DNA of 64,000 nucleotides from Sulfurospirillum sp. UBA4058 (GTDB taxonomy: Bacteria; Campylobacterota; Campylobacteria; Campylobacterales; Sulfurospirillaceae), in assembly GCA_002382085.1 (NCBI GenBank), contig DFZK01000003.1:123453-187452 (forward strand). The letters run 5' to 3'. A model generated the notes under the pieces. It saw only the letters and a program-made list of their open reading frames with translations. It was not told the origin of the DNA and made no database searches. The position numbers and the translations under genes are program-made. Shown one piece after another: positions 37,244 through 46,181 of the stretch (positions are counted from its first letter, which is position 1; every line of letters starts with the position of its first letter).

Positions 37244-37272
37244 GTTGTATATGCAATAATTTCATATGCAAC
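37244..37272 (+). promoter_or_regulatory. Inverted repeat before the MarR-type gene (probable operator)
   Basis: An imperfect palindrome GTTGTATATG-N9-CATATGCAAC ends 16 bases before the start codon of the MarR-type regulator gene. MarR regulators commonly bind such palindromes at their own promoter. Confidence 0.55.
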
Positions 37273-37288
37273 TATTTTGGAGCGGCTC

Positions 37289-37702
37289 ATGAATCTACCC
37301 GTCAACGACAGCATCGCTTTTCGTATCGCACGTACCGCCAATCGAATTAACCAAACGATCACGACGCTTTTAAGCGCGGAAGGGATCGCACCCGAACAGC
37401 GCATTTTGCTTGAAATCTTAACGACATGCGAACATGTCAACCAAATAACGCTTTGCGCCATGCTCAACAAAAGTCCCGCAACGATCAGCCGTACCCTTGA
37501 TTCGCTCGAGAAAAAAGGGCTGATCGTGAAAAAATCGATCGAACACGATAAGCGCGCCAACCTCATCGAAGTGACGCACGAAGGATACGACGTACTCCAA
37601 CGCTCCGAAGCGACCGTTCTCGCGTTTCGCAAAAGTTTGTCCGATCGGCTCACGCTCGAAGAAAAAAACACGCTTTTTAGTCTTTTAGAAAAACTCTCCT
37701 AA
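37289..37702 (+). CDS. MarR-family transcriptional regulator
   Basis: A 137-residue winged-helix regulator. The DNA-binding part is visible in NQITLCAMLNKSPATISRTL and LEKKGLIVKKSIEHDKRANL (helix-turn-helix plus wing). The frame extends further upstream, but the ATG at 37289 with GGAGC in front gives a normal MarR length. It is followed closely by two efflux-pump genes and preceded by a palindrome, so it probably represses this efflux operon and itself. Confidence 0.85.
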   Translation: MNLPVNDSIAFRIARTANRINQTITTLLSAEGIAPEQRILLEILTTCEHVNQITLCAMLNKSPATISRTLDSLEKKGLIVKKSIEHDKRANLIEVTHEGYDVLQRSEATVLAFRKSLSDRLTLEEKNTLFSLLEKLS

Positions 37703-37710
37703 GGCCTTAC

Positions 37711-38850
37711 ATGTACATGCGTTCCTCCTATGCTTTCGCACAAAAAATTACCGCTTTTTCGACCTTTCTCGCCTTTATGGGAATGGGCGTCGTCGATCCG
37801 ATTTTACCCGATATTGCCAAACAGCTCGGTGCAACCGCGTGGCAGGTCGAACTTTTGTTTAGCACATATATCCTGATGATGGCGTTTGTGATGATTCCCG
37901 CCGGAATGCTTGCCGGAAAATTCGGCGATAAAAAGATCATGGCGTTTGGACTGTTCGTCGTTGCCCTTTTTGCGCTTTTATGTGCCTCGGCCGGAAATAT
38001 TACCGCACTTGCCCTCTTTCGCGCGGGCTGGGGATACGGTAACGCCCACTTTTTTGCAACGGCACTGATTTTATTGATCGCCTTATCGCCCGACTACCAT
38101 AAAGCCGTCGGCTTGTTTGAAGGGGCGATCGGCTTTGGCATTGCTTCAGGTCCGCTTTTGGGCGGATTTGTCGGGCACTATTCGTGGCGTTATCCTTTTC
38201 TTATCACGGGATGTTTGAGTCTGATCGCCTTTTTACTCGTGCTCGTCTTCGTTCAAGAGCCGCCGAAAAAAAACACGGCACGATCTGCCGGTTGGAGCGA
38301 CCTTAAAGCACTTTTTTGCGACGTCAAATTCTTAAAAATCTCGATCGGCGCACTGTTTTATTACTATGCGTTTTTTGTCGTTTTGGCGTATTCGCCTTTG
38401 GTCGTACCGATGAATCCGATTGAGATCGGACTCTTGTTTTTCGGCTGGGGCGTCGCTTTGGCACTCGGTTCGATCGTTCTGAGTGATCTCTTAGAGAGAC
38501 GCTGGCGCGTCGAAAAAATTATTCCGCCGACACTCGGTGCGTTCAGCCTTGTTTTACTGGCACTCATGGCTAGCGACTCTTTAACCCGTATGGCAATTTT
38601 CATCGTCATCAGCGGTCTCTTATCCGGCATCATTAATTCACTTTTAACGACTTACGTGATGCAAAGCCGTTTTGAGCGTAACATCGTCTCGGGAGGGTAT
38701 AACTTTCTTCGCTGGAGCGGTGCGGCCATCGCCCCGATAGCTTCCGGAATCATCGGTGAACATTTCGGAGCGAAACTCCCCTACCTGCTTGCCGCGCTTG
38801 GTTGCGGAATCGCTTTTTATTGTATCGTTCGTTCACGACGCCACGGCTAA
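37711..38850 (+). CDS. MFS multidrug-type efflux transporter
   Basis: A 379-residue major facilitator with about 12 membrane segments and the N-terminal motif GVVDPILPDIAKQLGATAWQ, typical of drug/proton antiporters, plus the motif-A-like GMLAGKFGDKK loop. It starts eight bases after the MarR gene. Substrate unknown; regulator-pump coupling suggests export of a toxic compound. Confidence 0.8.
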   Translation: MYMRSSYAFAQKITAFSTFLAFMGMGVVDPILPDIAKQLGATAWQVELLFSTYILMMAFVMIPAGMLAGKFGDKKIMAFGLFVVALFALLCASAGNITALALFRAGWGYGNAHFFATALILLIALSPDYHKAVGLFEGAIGFGIASGPLLGGFVGHYSWRYPFLITGCLSLIAFLLVLVFVQEPPKKNTARSAGWSDLKALFCDVKFLKISIGALFYYYAFFVVLAYSPLVVPMNPIEIGLLFFGWGVALALGSIVLSDLLERRWRVEKIIPPTLGAFSLVLLALMASDSLTRMAIFIVISGLLSGIINSLLTTYVMQSRFERNIVSGGYNFLRWSGAAIAPIASGIIGEHFGAKLPYLLAALGCGIAFYCIVRSRRHG

Positions 38851-38859
38851 AGGAGAACT

Positions 38860-39801
38860 ATGCCGGCTCTACTTTTTTTAGGAATGCTTTCGGCGCTGTT
38901 TTTCAGCACGACGTTTTTGCTCAACCGTATGATGAGTTTAGCGCACGGACACTGGGTTTGGTCGGCGTCGCTCCGCTATTTTTTTATGATCGCCATGGTA
39001 GCACTCGTCATCGCTCTTTGGGAAGGAGTTCCGACGCTCAAAGGCGTTTTAGCTCTTTTTAAACGCTTTTGGCGTTTTTGGATCGTCGCGGGAAGCGTCG
39101 GTTTTGGAGGCTTTTACGCATTTTTGTGTTACGCTGCCGACTTTGCGCAAGGCTGGGTCGTCGCAACGACGTGGCAAATGACCGTAATCGCTTCGCTCAT
39201 CGTTTTGATCGCCTTTGGAAAACGTTTTGCCAAACGCATCTGGTTTTTTTGCGCATTGATTTTACTCGGCGTTACCTTGGTCAACCTTGCCTCGATCACG
39301 CATTTTCGGTGGGATGAACTGTTAAAAGGTTTTCTACCCGTTTTAGCCGCGGCATTTTGCTATCCGATCGGCAATCAACTCGTGTGGGAAGCCAGACATC
39401 GCTCGCATGCGTGGATCGCGCATATCGACGATCCTTTACTGCACAATGCCTTTCATAAAGTGCTCTTACTCTCCTTAGGCTCCCTTCCTTTTTGGTTGAT
39501 TTTGATCGTTTGCACGACTCCGCCGCCGCCCTCGATTTCCCAAATCCTCAATACCGCTTCGGTTGCGTTTTTTTCGGGTATCGTCGCGACGACACTGTTT
39601 TTGTATGCACGAAACCGCGCTAAAACGAGTGCCGAAATTGCCGCGGTGGATGCGACGCAAGCCGCCGAAGTCATTTTTGCGCTGATCGGAGAGGTTCTTT
39701 TTTTGGAAGCTCCTATGCCGCCTTGGAGTGCGTTTTTAGGCATAGGATTGGTTTTTATCGGTCTTTTTTTCTTTATCGTGTTTCAAAAAGAGGAGAGCTA
39801 A
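38860..39801 (+). CDS. EmrE-like/DMT multidrug resistance efflux protein
   Basis: A 313-residue protein with about ten membrane segments, beginning LLFLGMLSALFFSTTFLLNR, resembling the PF13536-type multidrug resistance efflux transporters. It follows the MFS gene by nine bases (AAAGGAG before the ATG), forming marR-MFS-DMT. It converges on the TonB receptor gene, with a shared terminator between them. Confidence 0.75.
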   Translation: MPALLFLGMLSALFFSTTFLLNRMMSLAHGHWVWSASLRYFFMIAMVALVIALWEGVPTLKGVLALFKRFWRFWIVAGSVGFGGFYAFLCYAADFAQGWVVATTWQMTVIASLIVLIAFGKRFAKRIWFFCALILLGVTLVNLASITHFRWDELLKGFLPVLAAAFCYPIGNQLVWEARHRSHAWIAHIDDPLLHNAFHKVLLLSLGSLPFWLILIVCTTPPPPSISQILNTASVAFFSGIVATTLFLYARNRAKTSAEIAAVDATQAAEVIFALIGEVLFLEAPMPPWSAFLGIGLVFIGLFFFIVFQKEES

Positions 39802-39824
39802 AGAGAGTTTTTGGCTCTCTTTAG
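39798..39824. terminator. Bidirectional terminator between convergent genes
   Basis: A ten-base-pair stem CTAAAGAGAG / CTCTCTTTAG with loop TTTTTGG directly at the stop of the efflux gene. A TTACATGTAA palindrome (39828-39837) follows immediately. Confidence 0.65.
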
Positions 39825-39845
39825 CCTTTACATGTAAAGATATCG

Positions 39846-41879
39846 TTAGAAAGTATAGCGCGCATTGGCGTAATAGTTTCGTCCCTCTTGCGCATAGCCG
39901 TTGTTGTAGTAATAGTACTCGTCAAAGAGATTTTTGATGCCGATCGCCAATTCAAGATCTTTGATCGGACGGTATGCCACGCGAATATCCGCTACCGTGT
40001 AAGCACTGCTCTCTTCGCTACCGCTGACCGTGGAGTATCGTTTTCCTTCATGGCGAACGATCGGCGTAATGTCGACCGAATGGATCGGCGAATAGGTTAA
40101 GCTCGCATAGTAACTGTGTTTAGGCGTATCGGTCGTGTATTTGGCATTGGCGGTTTTACTCTCTTCAATCGTCGCATCGATATACGTATACGAAACCGTA
40201 CTTCTAAGTTGCTCATTCCATTGCGAATTTAAGCTGACTTCGGCACCTTTATGCTCTTCTTGGTCAAAGTTTTGCATCTGTTTGCAGTTCGTCCCCGTAC
40301 ATCCCAATGTTGTATCCGTATTGGTTAAACCGCTAACGCTTGCAATATAGTCTTTGGTTTTCGTATAAAAAAGGGCGACTTTAGCATGGTGATCTTCGAC
40401 GAATGCCCAATCGGTACCGATTTCATACGTCGTCGATCGCTCGGCATCTAAACTCGGATTTAAAATATAATCGCCGAAACGTGAAGAGTAACGATCTTTC
40501 AACGTCGGCATATTGCTTTTTTGAGAAACGCTACCGTAGAATAACAAATCTTTGGTCGCTTGATACGAAAGAATCGTTTGAGGGTTATACGCATCCGAAT
40601 CGTATTTCGGGAATTCTCCAAGAATTTTTGTTCTTGGAACACTCGAACTACCATTGCCGTATTCCGCTTTCGTGACCTCGTTTTTATCGTAACTTCCTCC
40701 TAGAGTCCATGTCAATTTATCCGTCAACTTCCATGTGTACTCTAAACCTAAAGAGAGGGTTTCGCTGGCATCTTTTAAGTCCGGAGATTGTACGCCGGTC
40801 GTATTTTTGTAAGCTTGATCTACATGATTATCGTATTTTTTAGAAGCGGAAAGTTTTAAAAGATGATTTTCGGCGATTTTAATATCCCCCTCAACAATTC
40901 CGCCGTACGTATTATCATCGTACCCCGACGTATCTTGTACGACATCTTGCGTGGCTGATTGAGGCGTACCTTTATTGAGGAGCTTATTGTAAAAAGAGTC
41001 GTAAAATAACCTCGTTTTTAAATAGTGCTCTCCGATAGCCGTTTTGGTAATAACGTAATAACTCGTCTTGTCCCAATCCGTCCAATCCCAGTTACGGTTA
41101 TACGCAGTACCCGAACCGCTTGCCGCATACCACGGTTGTTCTTTATCGCCGCGTTGAACGATGTAGTTAAAAGAGTATTCGTCGGTCGAATTGGGCGTAT
41201 AGCCGACTTTGAGGTTGAGTTTTTTGTCTCCGGATTCGGAGTTGGAACGTTTATGCCCCTCTTGATGACCTGCCGAATCGTAATCGTTTGAAATTTTATA
41301 ATAATCCCTAGAGACGTTGGAAACGGAGATCATTCCGTAGTAAAGTTCTTGTTTGGTCGCCATCGTCGCATACTCTTCGTATCCGTTTCCGCTAAACGCA
41401 CCGACTCCCACTTCGCCCTCAAGTTCTTTGGTCGGCTTTTTCGTAATCAAATTGATCGCACCGCCCATCGTATTGGCACCGTACATCGGGGAAACGTAGC
41501 CTTTGGAAACGTCGATTTCGCCGATATCGTAGGTTTTAAAACGCCCTAAATCGATATTGTGGTCGTAGGGCACGTAAATGGGAATACCGTCGATGTAAAT
41601 CGGTACTCTCGTACTCGAAAAACCGCGTACACGCACTTTTGACTCGCCTCTAGCCCCCGTATAGTCCGCATACACGCCCGGCGTACTTTGCAAAGCATCG
41701 ACGACGGTTTTAGCATCCGTCTCTTTGATCGTCTCACTCGTGACGACGTCAACGCTGGGATTGGCACTGATGTCTTTTTCCGACGTCACTTCAATCTTTC
41801 CAAGCTCAAACGTTTCCGCTAAAAGCACGGAAGATGCTACCAAGGAGAGCATCACCCCTAAACATAGTTGTTTTCTCAT
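39846..41879 (-). CDS. TonB-dependent outer membrane receptor of the ModE-linked locus
   Basis: A 677-residue receptor: signal peptide (LCLGVMLSLVASSVLLA), plug domain (TVVDALQSTPGVYADYTGAR, MYGANTMGGAINLITKKP) and beta-barrel ending GRNYYANARYTF with terminal Phe. It resembles the CirA/BtuB-like group. It is the last gene of a possible run with the ABC ATPase, but has its own promoter region with a ModE-like palindrome at 41909-41932. It would import a chelated substrate, proposed to be a Mo or W compound, using TonB energy. Confidence 0.88.
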   Translation of the reverse strand: MRKQLCLGVMLSLVASSVLLAETFELGKIEVTSEKDISANPSVDVVTSETIKETDAKTVVDALQSTPGVYADYTGARGESKVRVRGFSSTRVPIYIDGIPIYVPYDHNIDLGRFKTYDIGEIDVSKGYVSPMYGANTMGGAINLITKKPTKELEGEVGVGAFSGNGYEEYATMATKQELYYGMISVSNVSRDYYKISNDYDSAGHQEGHKRSNSESGDKKLNLKVGYTPNSTDEYSFNYIVQRGDKEQPWYAASGSGTAYNRNWDWTDWDKTSYYVITKTAIGEHYLKTRLFYDSFYNKLLNKGTPQSATQDVVQDTSGYDDNTYGGIVEGDIKIAENHLLKLSASKKYDNHVDQAYKNTTGVQSPDLKDASETLSLGLEYTWKLTDKLTWTLGGSYDKNEVTKAEYGNGSSSVPRTKILGEFPKYDSDAYNPQTILSYQATKDLLFYGSVSQKSNMPTLKDRYSSRFGDYILNPSLDAERSTTYEIGTDWAFVEDHHAKVALFYTKTKDYIASVSGLTNTDTTLGCTGTNCKQMQNFDQEEHKGAEVSLNSQWNEQLRSTVSYTYIDATIEESKTANAKYTTDTPKHSYYASLTYSPIHSVDITPIVRHEGKRYSTVSGSEESSAYTVADIRVAYRPIKDLELAIGIKNLFDEYYYYNNGYAQEGRNYYANARYTF

Positions 41880-41908
41880 CTTTCCTCCTTTAAATTGTCA
41901 CACCATCT

Positions 41909-41932
41909 TATTATATATTTTTTTATATAATG
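41909..41932 (-). promoter_or_regulatory. ModE-like operator before the TonB receptor gene
   Basis: A near-perfect 24-bp inverted repeat TATTATAT-N8-ATATAATG (7 of 8 paired positions) 30 bases upstream of the receptor start. It has the same half-site and N8 spacing as the sites at 52017 and 54786, except that the outer CG is replaced by A/T-G. It overlaps a possible -10 (TATAAT on the minus strand). Confidence 0.55.
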
Positions 41933-41966
41933 CTAAATATTTCGTCATTTTTGTAAAATTATTTTT

Positions 41967-42755
41967 TTAGATATGTTGATTTAAAAAATTAGGTACGCAC
42001 GTTTTATAACCGAAATGTGTTGTAAACAAGGTAATATCCGTTTGATACAACGTATTGATCAGCTCTTGCGTTACCACGCTCTTCGTATCGCCGCTTGCTA
42101 GAATTTTTCCGTCTTTGATAGCATACGTTTGCCCTTCCAACATCAGTGCATGCTCGGGAAAGTGCGTCGATTTTAAAAAGGTATAGCCCTCTTTTGAAAG
42201 GGTCAAAATAGCTTCCAATAGTCTGAGTTGATTGCCGTAATCGAGTCCGGAAATCGGCTCGTCCATCACTAAAATCTTCGCACCCTGCGCTAATGCCCTA
42301 GCGATCAATACCAACTGCTTTTCGCCGCCGCTAAGGGTTTGGTAATTGCGTTCCGCTAAGTGAACGATACCGAGTCGCTCCATCGCCGCATAACACAACT
42401 GCTTATCGTGTTCGCTACTCGCTTTTGCAAACCATGCTTCAAATGCGATACGACCCATCAAAACGATTTGCAATGCGCTAAACGCAAAGACGATTTTCGT
42501 GCTTTGCGGCACGTAAGCGATATGCTCCGCACGCTTTTTAATCGAATATTCGCTAAGGTTTTTCCCTTCTAAAATCACCTCTCCTCGGTCGGGAGACAGA
42601 AGTCCCAGCAAAATCTTCATCAAAGTGCTTTTTCCCGCACCGTTTGCTCCGAGCAACGAGACGATACTGCCTTCGGGAATAGCAATATCGACACCGTCTA
42701 AAACCTTTTTTTGCTGATACGAAAAATAAAGATTGCGCGCTTCGTAAAAACTCAT
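41967..42755 (-). CDS. FecE/MolC-type ABC transporter ATPase
   Basis: A 262-residue ATPase of type II (BtuCD-like) importers with Walker A GANGAGKST, signature LSGGEKQLV, Walker B ILVMDEPISGLD and switch His in KSTHFPEH. It overlaps the permease gene by ATGA. It is the only ATPase in the ModE-linked locus and presumably serves several of the paralogous binding proteins. The type II family includes molybdate/tungstate importers such as Haemophilus MolBC-A. Confidence 0.88.
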   Translation of the reverse strand: MSFYEARNLYFSYQQKKVLDGVDIAIPEGSIVSLLGANGAGKSTLMKILLGLLSPDRGEVILEGKNLSEYSIKKRAEHIAYVPQSTKIVFAFSALQIVLMGRIAFEAWFAKASSEHDKQLCYAAMERLGIVHLAERNYQTLSGGEKQLVLIARALAQGAKILVMDEPISGLDYGNQLRLLEAILTLSKEGYTFLKSTHFPEHALMLEGQTYAIKDGKILASGDTKSVVTQELINTLYQTDITLFTTHFGYKTCVPNFLNQHI

Positions 42756-43771
42756 GCAAACCCTTTTTTAGCATTTTTAAGGGCGAAGACAAAGATGGGA
42801 ATTCCCACCAATGCGGTCACGATTCCCACGGGAATTTCAACGCTTAAAACCGTCCGACACAAAGTATCGACCCACAGTAAAAAAATTCCGCCTAAAAGCA
42901 GGCACATCGGCAACATCACGCGGTTATCCGCACCGACCATAAACCGTGCGATATGCGGGATAATCAATCCCACCCAGCCGATCATTCCCGCAACGACGAC
43001 CGTCAGAGCACTCAGTAACGTCGCCAGTAAAATCGCCGTATTGCGCACTAATCCGACGCGCACGCCCAATGCCTTGGCATCGTCGTCGCCGAGGCTTAAG
43101 ATATTAAGGTATTTGCCCATGAGCGAAAGAACGATCATACTCAACGCCAACGGAACGCTGACGTTCAAAAGCGTTTTCATATCAACCGCGCTAAACGAAC
43201 CCATCAACCAATAAACAATGGCGGGGAGCTTGTTGTACGGATCCGCCATATACTTAACCAAAGAAAGCAATGCCGAAAAAAGTGCGCTTGAAATAACGCC
43301 GCCTAAGACCAACAAAATCGTCGTCGGAGCATTTTTACCGTAGATGCGTGCGATCAACAGTGCACACATAACCGCAAGAAAACCGAAAGCAAACGAAAAA
43401 AGCTGAACGCCGATCCAACTGTCCGAGATCATAATGCCTAAAGCCGCCCCAAAAGACGAACCGGCTAATACGCCTAAAATGCCCGGAGAAACCAAAGGGT
43501 TGACGAACATGGCTTGAAAGGCACCTCCCGAAACCGCCAAAGCGGCTCCGACCAAAATGACCGCAACGATACGCGGTAAGCGAATATCGAATAAAATATT
43601 GGAAAGCAAGGTTGCATCACGCGGCATTGCCCCGATATCGAGCCATTTCCAACCTAAAAAATGCGCCAAGGTTGAAAAATCGATCTCATAGCGTCCCATG
43701 CACAAAGAGGCAAAAAACGAGGCGATCAGAAGTATCAACGCTACCGTAAACAATAAAGACGTTTTAACCAT
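42752..43771 (-). CDS. FecCD/MolB-type ABC transporter permease
   Basis: A polytopic inner-membrane protein of about 339 residues with some nine or ten hydrophobic segments and the FecCD hallmarks: LPRIVAVILVGAALAVSGGA, FVNPLVSPGILGVLAGSSFG and GWVGLIIPHIARFMVG. I chose the ATG at 43771, overlapping the end of the monooxygenase gene by eight bases; the frame upstream has no signal. It forms the importer with the ATPase downstream. Confidence 0.88.
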   Translation of the reverse strand: MVKTSLLFTVALILLIASFFASLCMGRYEIDFSTLAHFLGWKWLDIGAMPRDATLLSNILFDIRLPRIVAVILVGAALAVSGGAFQAMFVNPLVSPGILGVLAGSSFGAALGIMISDSWIGVQLFSFAFGFLAVMCALLIARIYGKNAPTTILLVLGGVISSALFSALLSLVKYMADPYNKLPAIVYWLMGSFSAVDMKTLLNVSVPLALSMIVLSLMGKYLNILSLGDDDAKALGVRVGLVRNTAILLATLLSALTVVVAGMIGWVGLIIPHIARFMVGADNRVMLPMCLLLGGIFLLWVDTLCRTVLSVEIPVGIVTALVGIPIFVFALKNAKKGFA

Positions 43772-44795
43772 GACGCGCCTTATCAACGAGCGGACGCACA
43801 CGATGTGCGAAGTCGTGAAGCAAACGGACATTCTCTTTTTCGTTCGTTCCCAAAAGCTTTAAAGCGATATGAACCTTTTTAAAACGCTCTTGAATCCGTA
43901 GACATGCTTCGATGCAACGTTGCGCATCTCCGATAATACCGTTTTCAAAGAATTTCTGACCGTCGAAAAAGACGTTGCGTTCTTGGATTAAGGCTTGATA
44001 GCGCGTTGGGTCGAATTGGGGAGATTTATTAAAAGACGATGCCGCACGCATGGATTTGACGAAATGATCGATTGCCGGACGCGCTTTGGCAGACGCCTCT
44101 TCTGTGCTCGATGCTACGTAAAACGTACGCAGTAAAACGATTTCAGGTTCATATCCGGCGATCGAAGCGTAATAGCGACTCACGCGTTCGCACTCATCCA
44201 AATCAACGCCTTGAGAGAGCATTAAACCCCATCCCCTACGTGCCGCAAACGCGATCGTCTCCTCAGAAGCAAATGTTGCGACATACGTCGGAATAGGGTT
44301 TTGCAAGGTTTTCGGCTCGACGTCTACCTCCGTAAAATCAAAAAAATCTCCGTGAAAACTAACGGGCTGATTGCGGTTTTTTAACACCGAATCGACCGCT
44401 TGCGCACACTCCAAAAGTTTGGGGCGTAGCTGTTCGGTCGTCGTATTGAAATGTTTGGAATCGGGCGCAAACGCTCCTTTAGCCAGTCCTAAATTAAAGC
44501 GTCCGCGGCTCAATATATCGAGCATCGCAACATCTTCGGCTAAACGTATCGCGTCGTAAAAAGGCGCTAAAAAGCCCGCACACCCCAAACGAATCGTTTG
44601 CGTCCTCGCACATGCGTTGGCAAGCAACACCGTAGGAGAGGGGCAAATACTAAAATCGTTGAAATGATGCTCACCGAACCAAACCTCGTCTAACCCTTCT
44701 TTTTCGGCTTCTTCCACCAAACGCATCTGAGCATGGATCGCCTCGCATGCATCGGTTTCATACCGTTCAAACAGACAAAAAATTCCCCATTTCAT
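43764..44795 (-). CDS. Luciferase-like flavin monooxygenase (LLM family)
   Basis: A 343-residue bacterial luciferase-like protein: KWGIFCLFERYE at the first strand, WFGEHHF, RLGCAGFLAPFYDAIRLAED and RFNLGLAKGAF, the FMN- or F420-binding barrel pattern. It is embedded in the uptake operon, overlapping the permease gene and 14 bases from tonB. Flavin monooxygenases of this type act on varied organic molecules including sulfonates, chelators and nitriles; here oxidative breakdown of an imported chelator is a natural guess without direct evidence. Confidence 0.8.
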   Translation of the reverse strand: MKWGIFCLFERYETDACEAIHAQMRLVEEAEKEGLDEVWFGEHHFNDFSICPSPTVLLANACARTQTIRLGCAGFLAPFYDAIRLAEDVAMLDILSRGRFNLGLAKGAFAPDSKHFNTTTEQLRPKLLECAQAVDSVLKNRNQPVSFHGDFFDFTEVDVEPKTLQNPIPTYVATFASEETIAFAARRGWGLMLSQGVDLDECERVSRYYASIAGYEPEIVLLRTFYVASSTEEASAKARPAIDHFVKSMRAASSFNKSPQFDPTRYQALIQERNVFFDGQKFFENGIIGDAQRCIEACLRIQERFKKVHIALKLLGTNEKENVRLLHDFAHRVRPLVDKARHG

Positions 44796-44809
44796 TCTTG
44801 TTAATCCTT

Positions 44810-45535
44810 TTACGTACGTAATTTAAAAACAACGGGAACGCTAATAAAAAGCTCCTCTTGCGGAGGCTTTTCAAACGGCGATGCGTCCATAACGGCATTA
44901 AGAGCGTTGGCGTCTAAAACCTTTTTCCCGCTGGAATGCAATACCTTTAACGAATTTTTATCGACCGTACCGTCGCTTTGAATGCTAAATTGCACCGTCG
45001 TTTCGCCTTCGATACCCATTTTTTTTGCCATCATCGGATACTGAAGATTGGATTGGATCGCTTTTCGAACTTTTCCCAAATACCGCGACAGAGCATCTTC
45101 GTTTGCGTTAGAAGCACTTGAGGCGGAAGAAGACTGTTTTGATGCAGATACCGCTTGATGCGAAGAAGGCGGAGGCGGCGATACCGCCTCTTCAACGATA
45201 GGAGAAGGCTCTGGAGAAGGCGTTATCTTCGCTATAGGTTTTTGGGCAACAACGGGTTTTTTTTGGGGCTTAGGCTGTTCTTTAGGAGCTTCGATCGGAA
45301 CTTTCGGCTGTTCGATCGGAGGTTGAGGCTCTTCGCGCTTAGGCGGTGCGGAAGGCTTTTCGTCGTCGATTAGGCTAATATGCACGATGTCGGCTTTTTC
45401 GTCCGCAGACTCAAATACTTTAGGCATCGCCGCTAAAGCGTACACCAAACACGCATGCACGAGAACGGTTCCGAAAACGGCTATCGAGGAAAACGTACGC
45501 TTTTTTGAAACACTTATTTCCACATCTGTATCCAA
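44810..45535 (-). CDS. tonB: TonB energy-transducing protein
   Basis: A 241-residue TonB: an N-terminal membrane anchor (SIAVFGTVLVHACLVYALAA), a Pro/Lys-rich periplasmic spacer (KPSAPPKREEPQPPIEQPKV) and a C-terminal TonB domain (YLGKVRKAIQSNLQYPMMAK, EGETTVQFSIQSDG). It links ExbB-ExbD to the outer-membrane receptors. It overlaps the end of the methyltransferase gene. With exbB/exbD in the same locus it appears dedicated to this uptake system. Confidence 0.9.
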   Translation of the reverse strand: MDTDVEISVSKKRTFSSIAVFGTVLVHACLVYALAAMPKVFESADEKADIVHISLIDDEKPSAPPKREEPQPPIEQPKVPIEAPKEQPKPQKKPVVAQKPIAKITPSPEPSPIVEEAVSPPPPSSHQAVSASKQSSSASSASNANEDALSRYLGKVRKAIQSNLQYPMMAKKMGIEGETTVQFSIQSDGTVDKNSLKVLHSSGKKVLDANALNAVMDASPFEKPPQEELFISVPVVFKLRT

Positions 45536-46125
45536 ATACCGTCTTGCGCGCGATGAATCACGAAATTTTGAATGCCTTTACTTTTCAGCAAAGCATCGTA
45601 ATCGCGCTTCATCCCGTCTCCGTGCATTTTATCCATGGCTTCCAGATCGACTTCCTGACCTTCGGCAATCATATTTTCGATAATTTGCGCCTTAATTTCA
45701 GGCGTTCCTTTTCCGCCGCCGACAAACGTCGTACCGCCTTTTTTTAAGATACGGTAAATCTCTTGCAATGCTAAAGCCGGATCTTCCCAAAACGGCATCG
45801 AACCTCTGGAAATAATCAAATCCATCGACTCGTCCGGTAAAGGAATCGCGTGAACGTCGCCCGTAAGCGTCGCTCCGCGCCCTTCTAAGCCGTCTTCGAC
45901 CAGATGCAACGCCGCTTTTTCCAACGCTTCCGCATTCAAGTCGAAAAACGTGACATGTAGATTTGTCATCTTCGCCAATTCCAGCCCCAAATAACCGCCG
46001 CACGCACCGACGTCCAAGCATCTGCCTTCGAGCATGTGCGTATTGTCTTTAATTTTTTGTGCATAGTACGTATACAAGGGCTTTTTAACCGTTCGCGATT
46101 GTCGGTCGTAATGTTCTACATCCAT
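45514..46125 (-). CDS. Class I SAM-dependent methyltransferase (UbiE-like)
   Basis: A methyltransferase of about 203 residues with motif I CLDVGACGGYLGLELA, acidic motif FFDLNAEAL, and DLIISRGSMPFW with downstream EIYRILKKGG typical of the Methyltransf_11 group. The ATG at 46125 follows AAGGAAAAAAAG; an upstream in-frame ATG exists but its codons are formed by the TTACATGTAA palindrome at 46136. It lies between tonB and a TonB receptor gene. It is not closely similar to the paired methyltransferases at 54827/57449. Confidence 0.8.
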   Translation of the reverse strand: MDVEHYDRQSRTVKKPLYTYYAQKIKDNTHMLEGRCLDVGACGGYLGLELAKMTNLHVTFFDLNAEALEKAALHLVEDGLEGRGATLTGDVHAIPLPDESMDLIISRGSMPFWEDPALALQEIYRILKKGGTTFVGGGKGTPEIKAQIIENMIAEGQEVDLEAMDKMHGDGMKRDYDALLKSKGIQNFVIHRAQDGIWIQMWK

Positions 46126-46181
46126 CTTTTTTTCCTTACATGTAAGACTCAAGCAGGCGTAAACCTACGTGAGCGTTTCGT

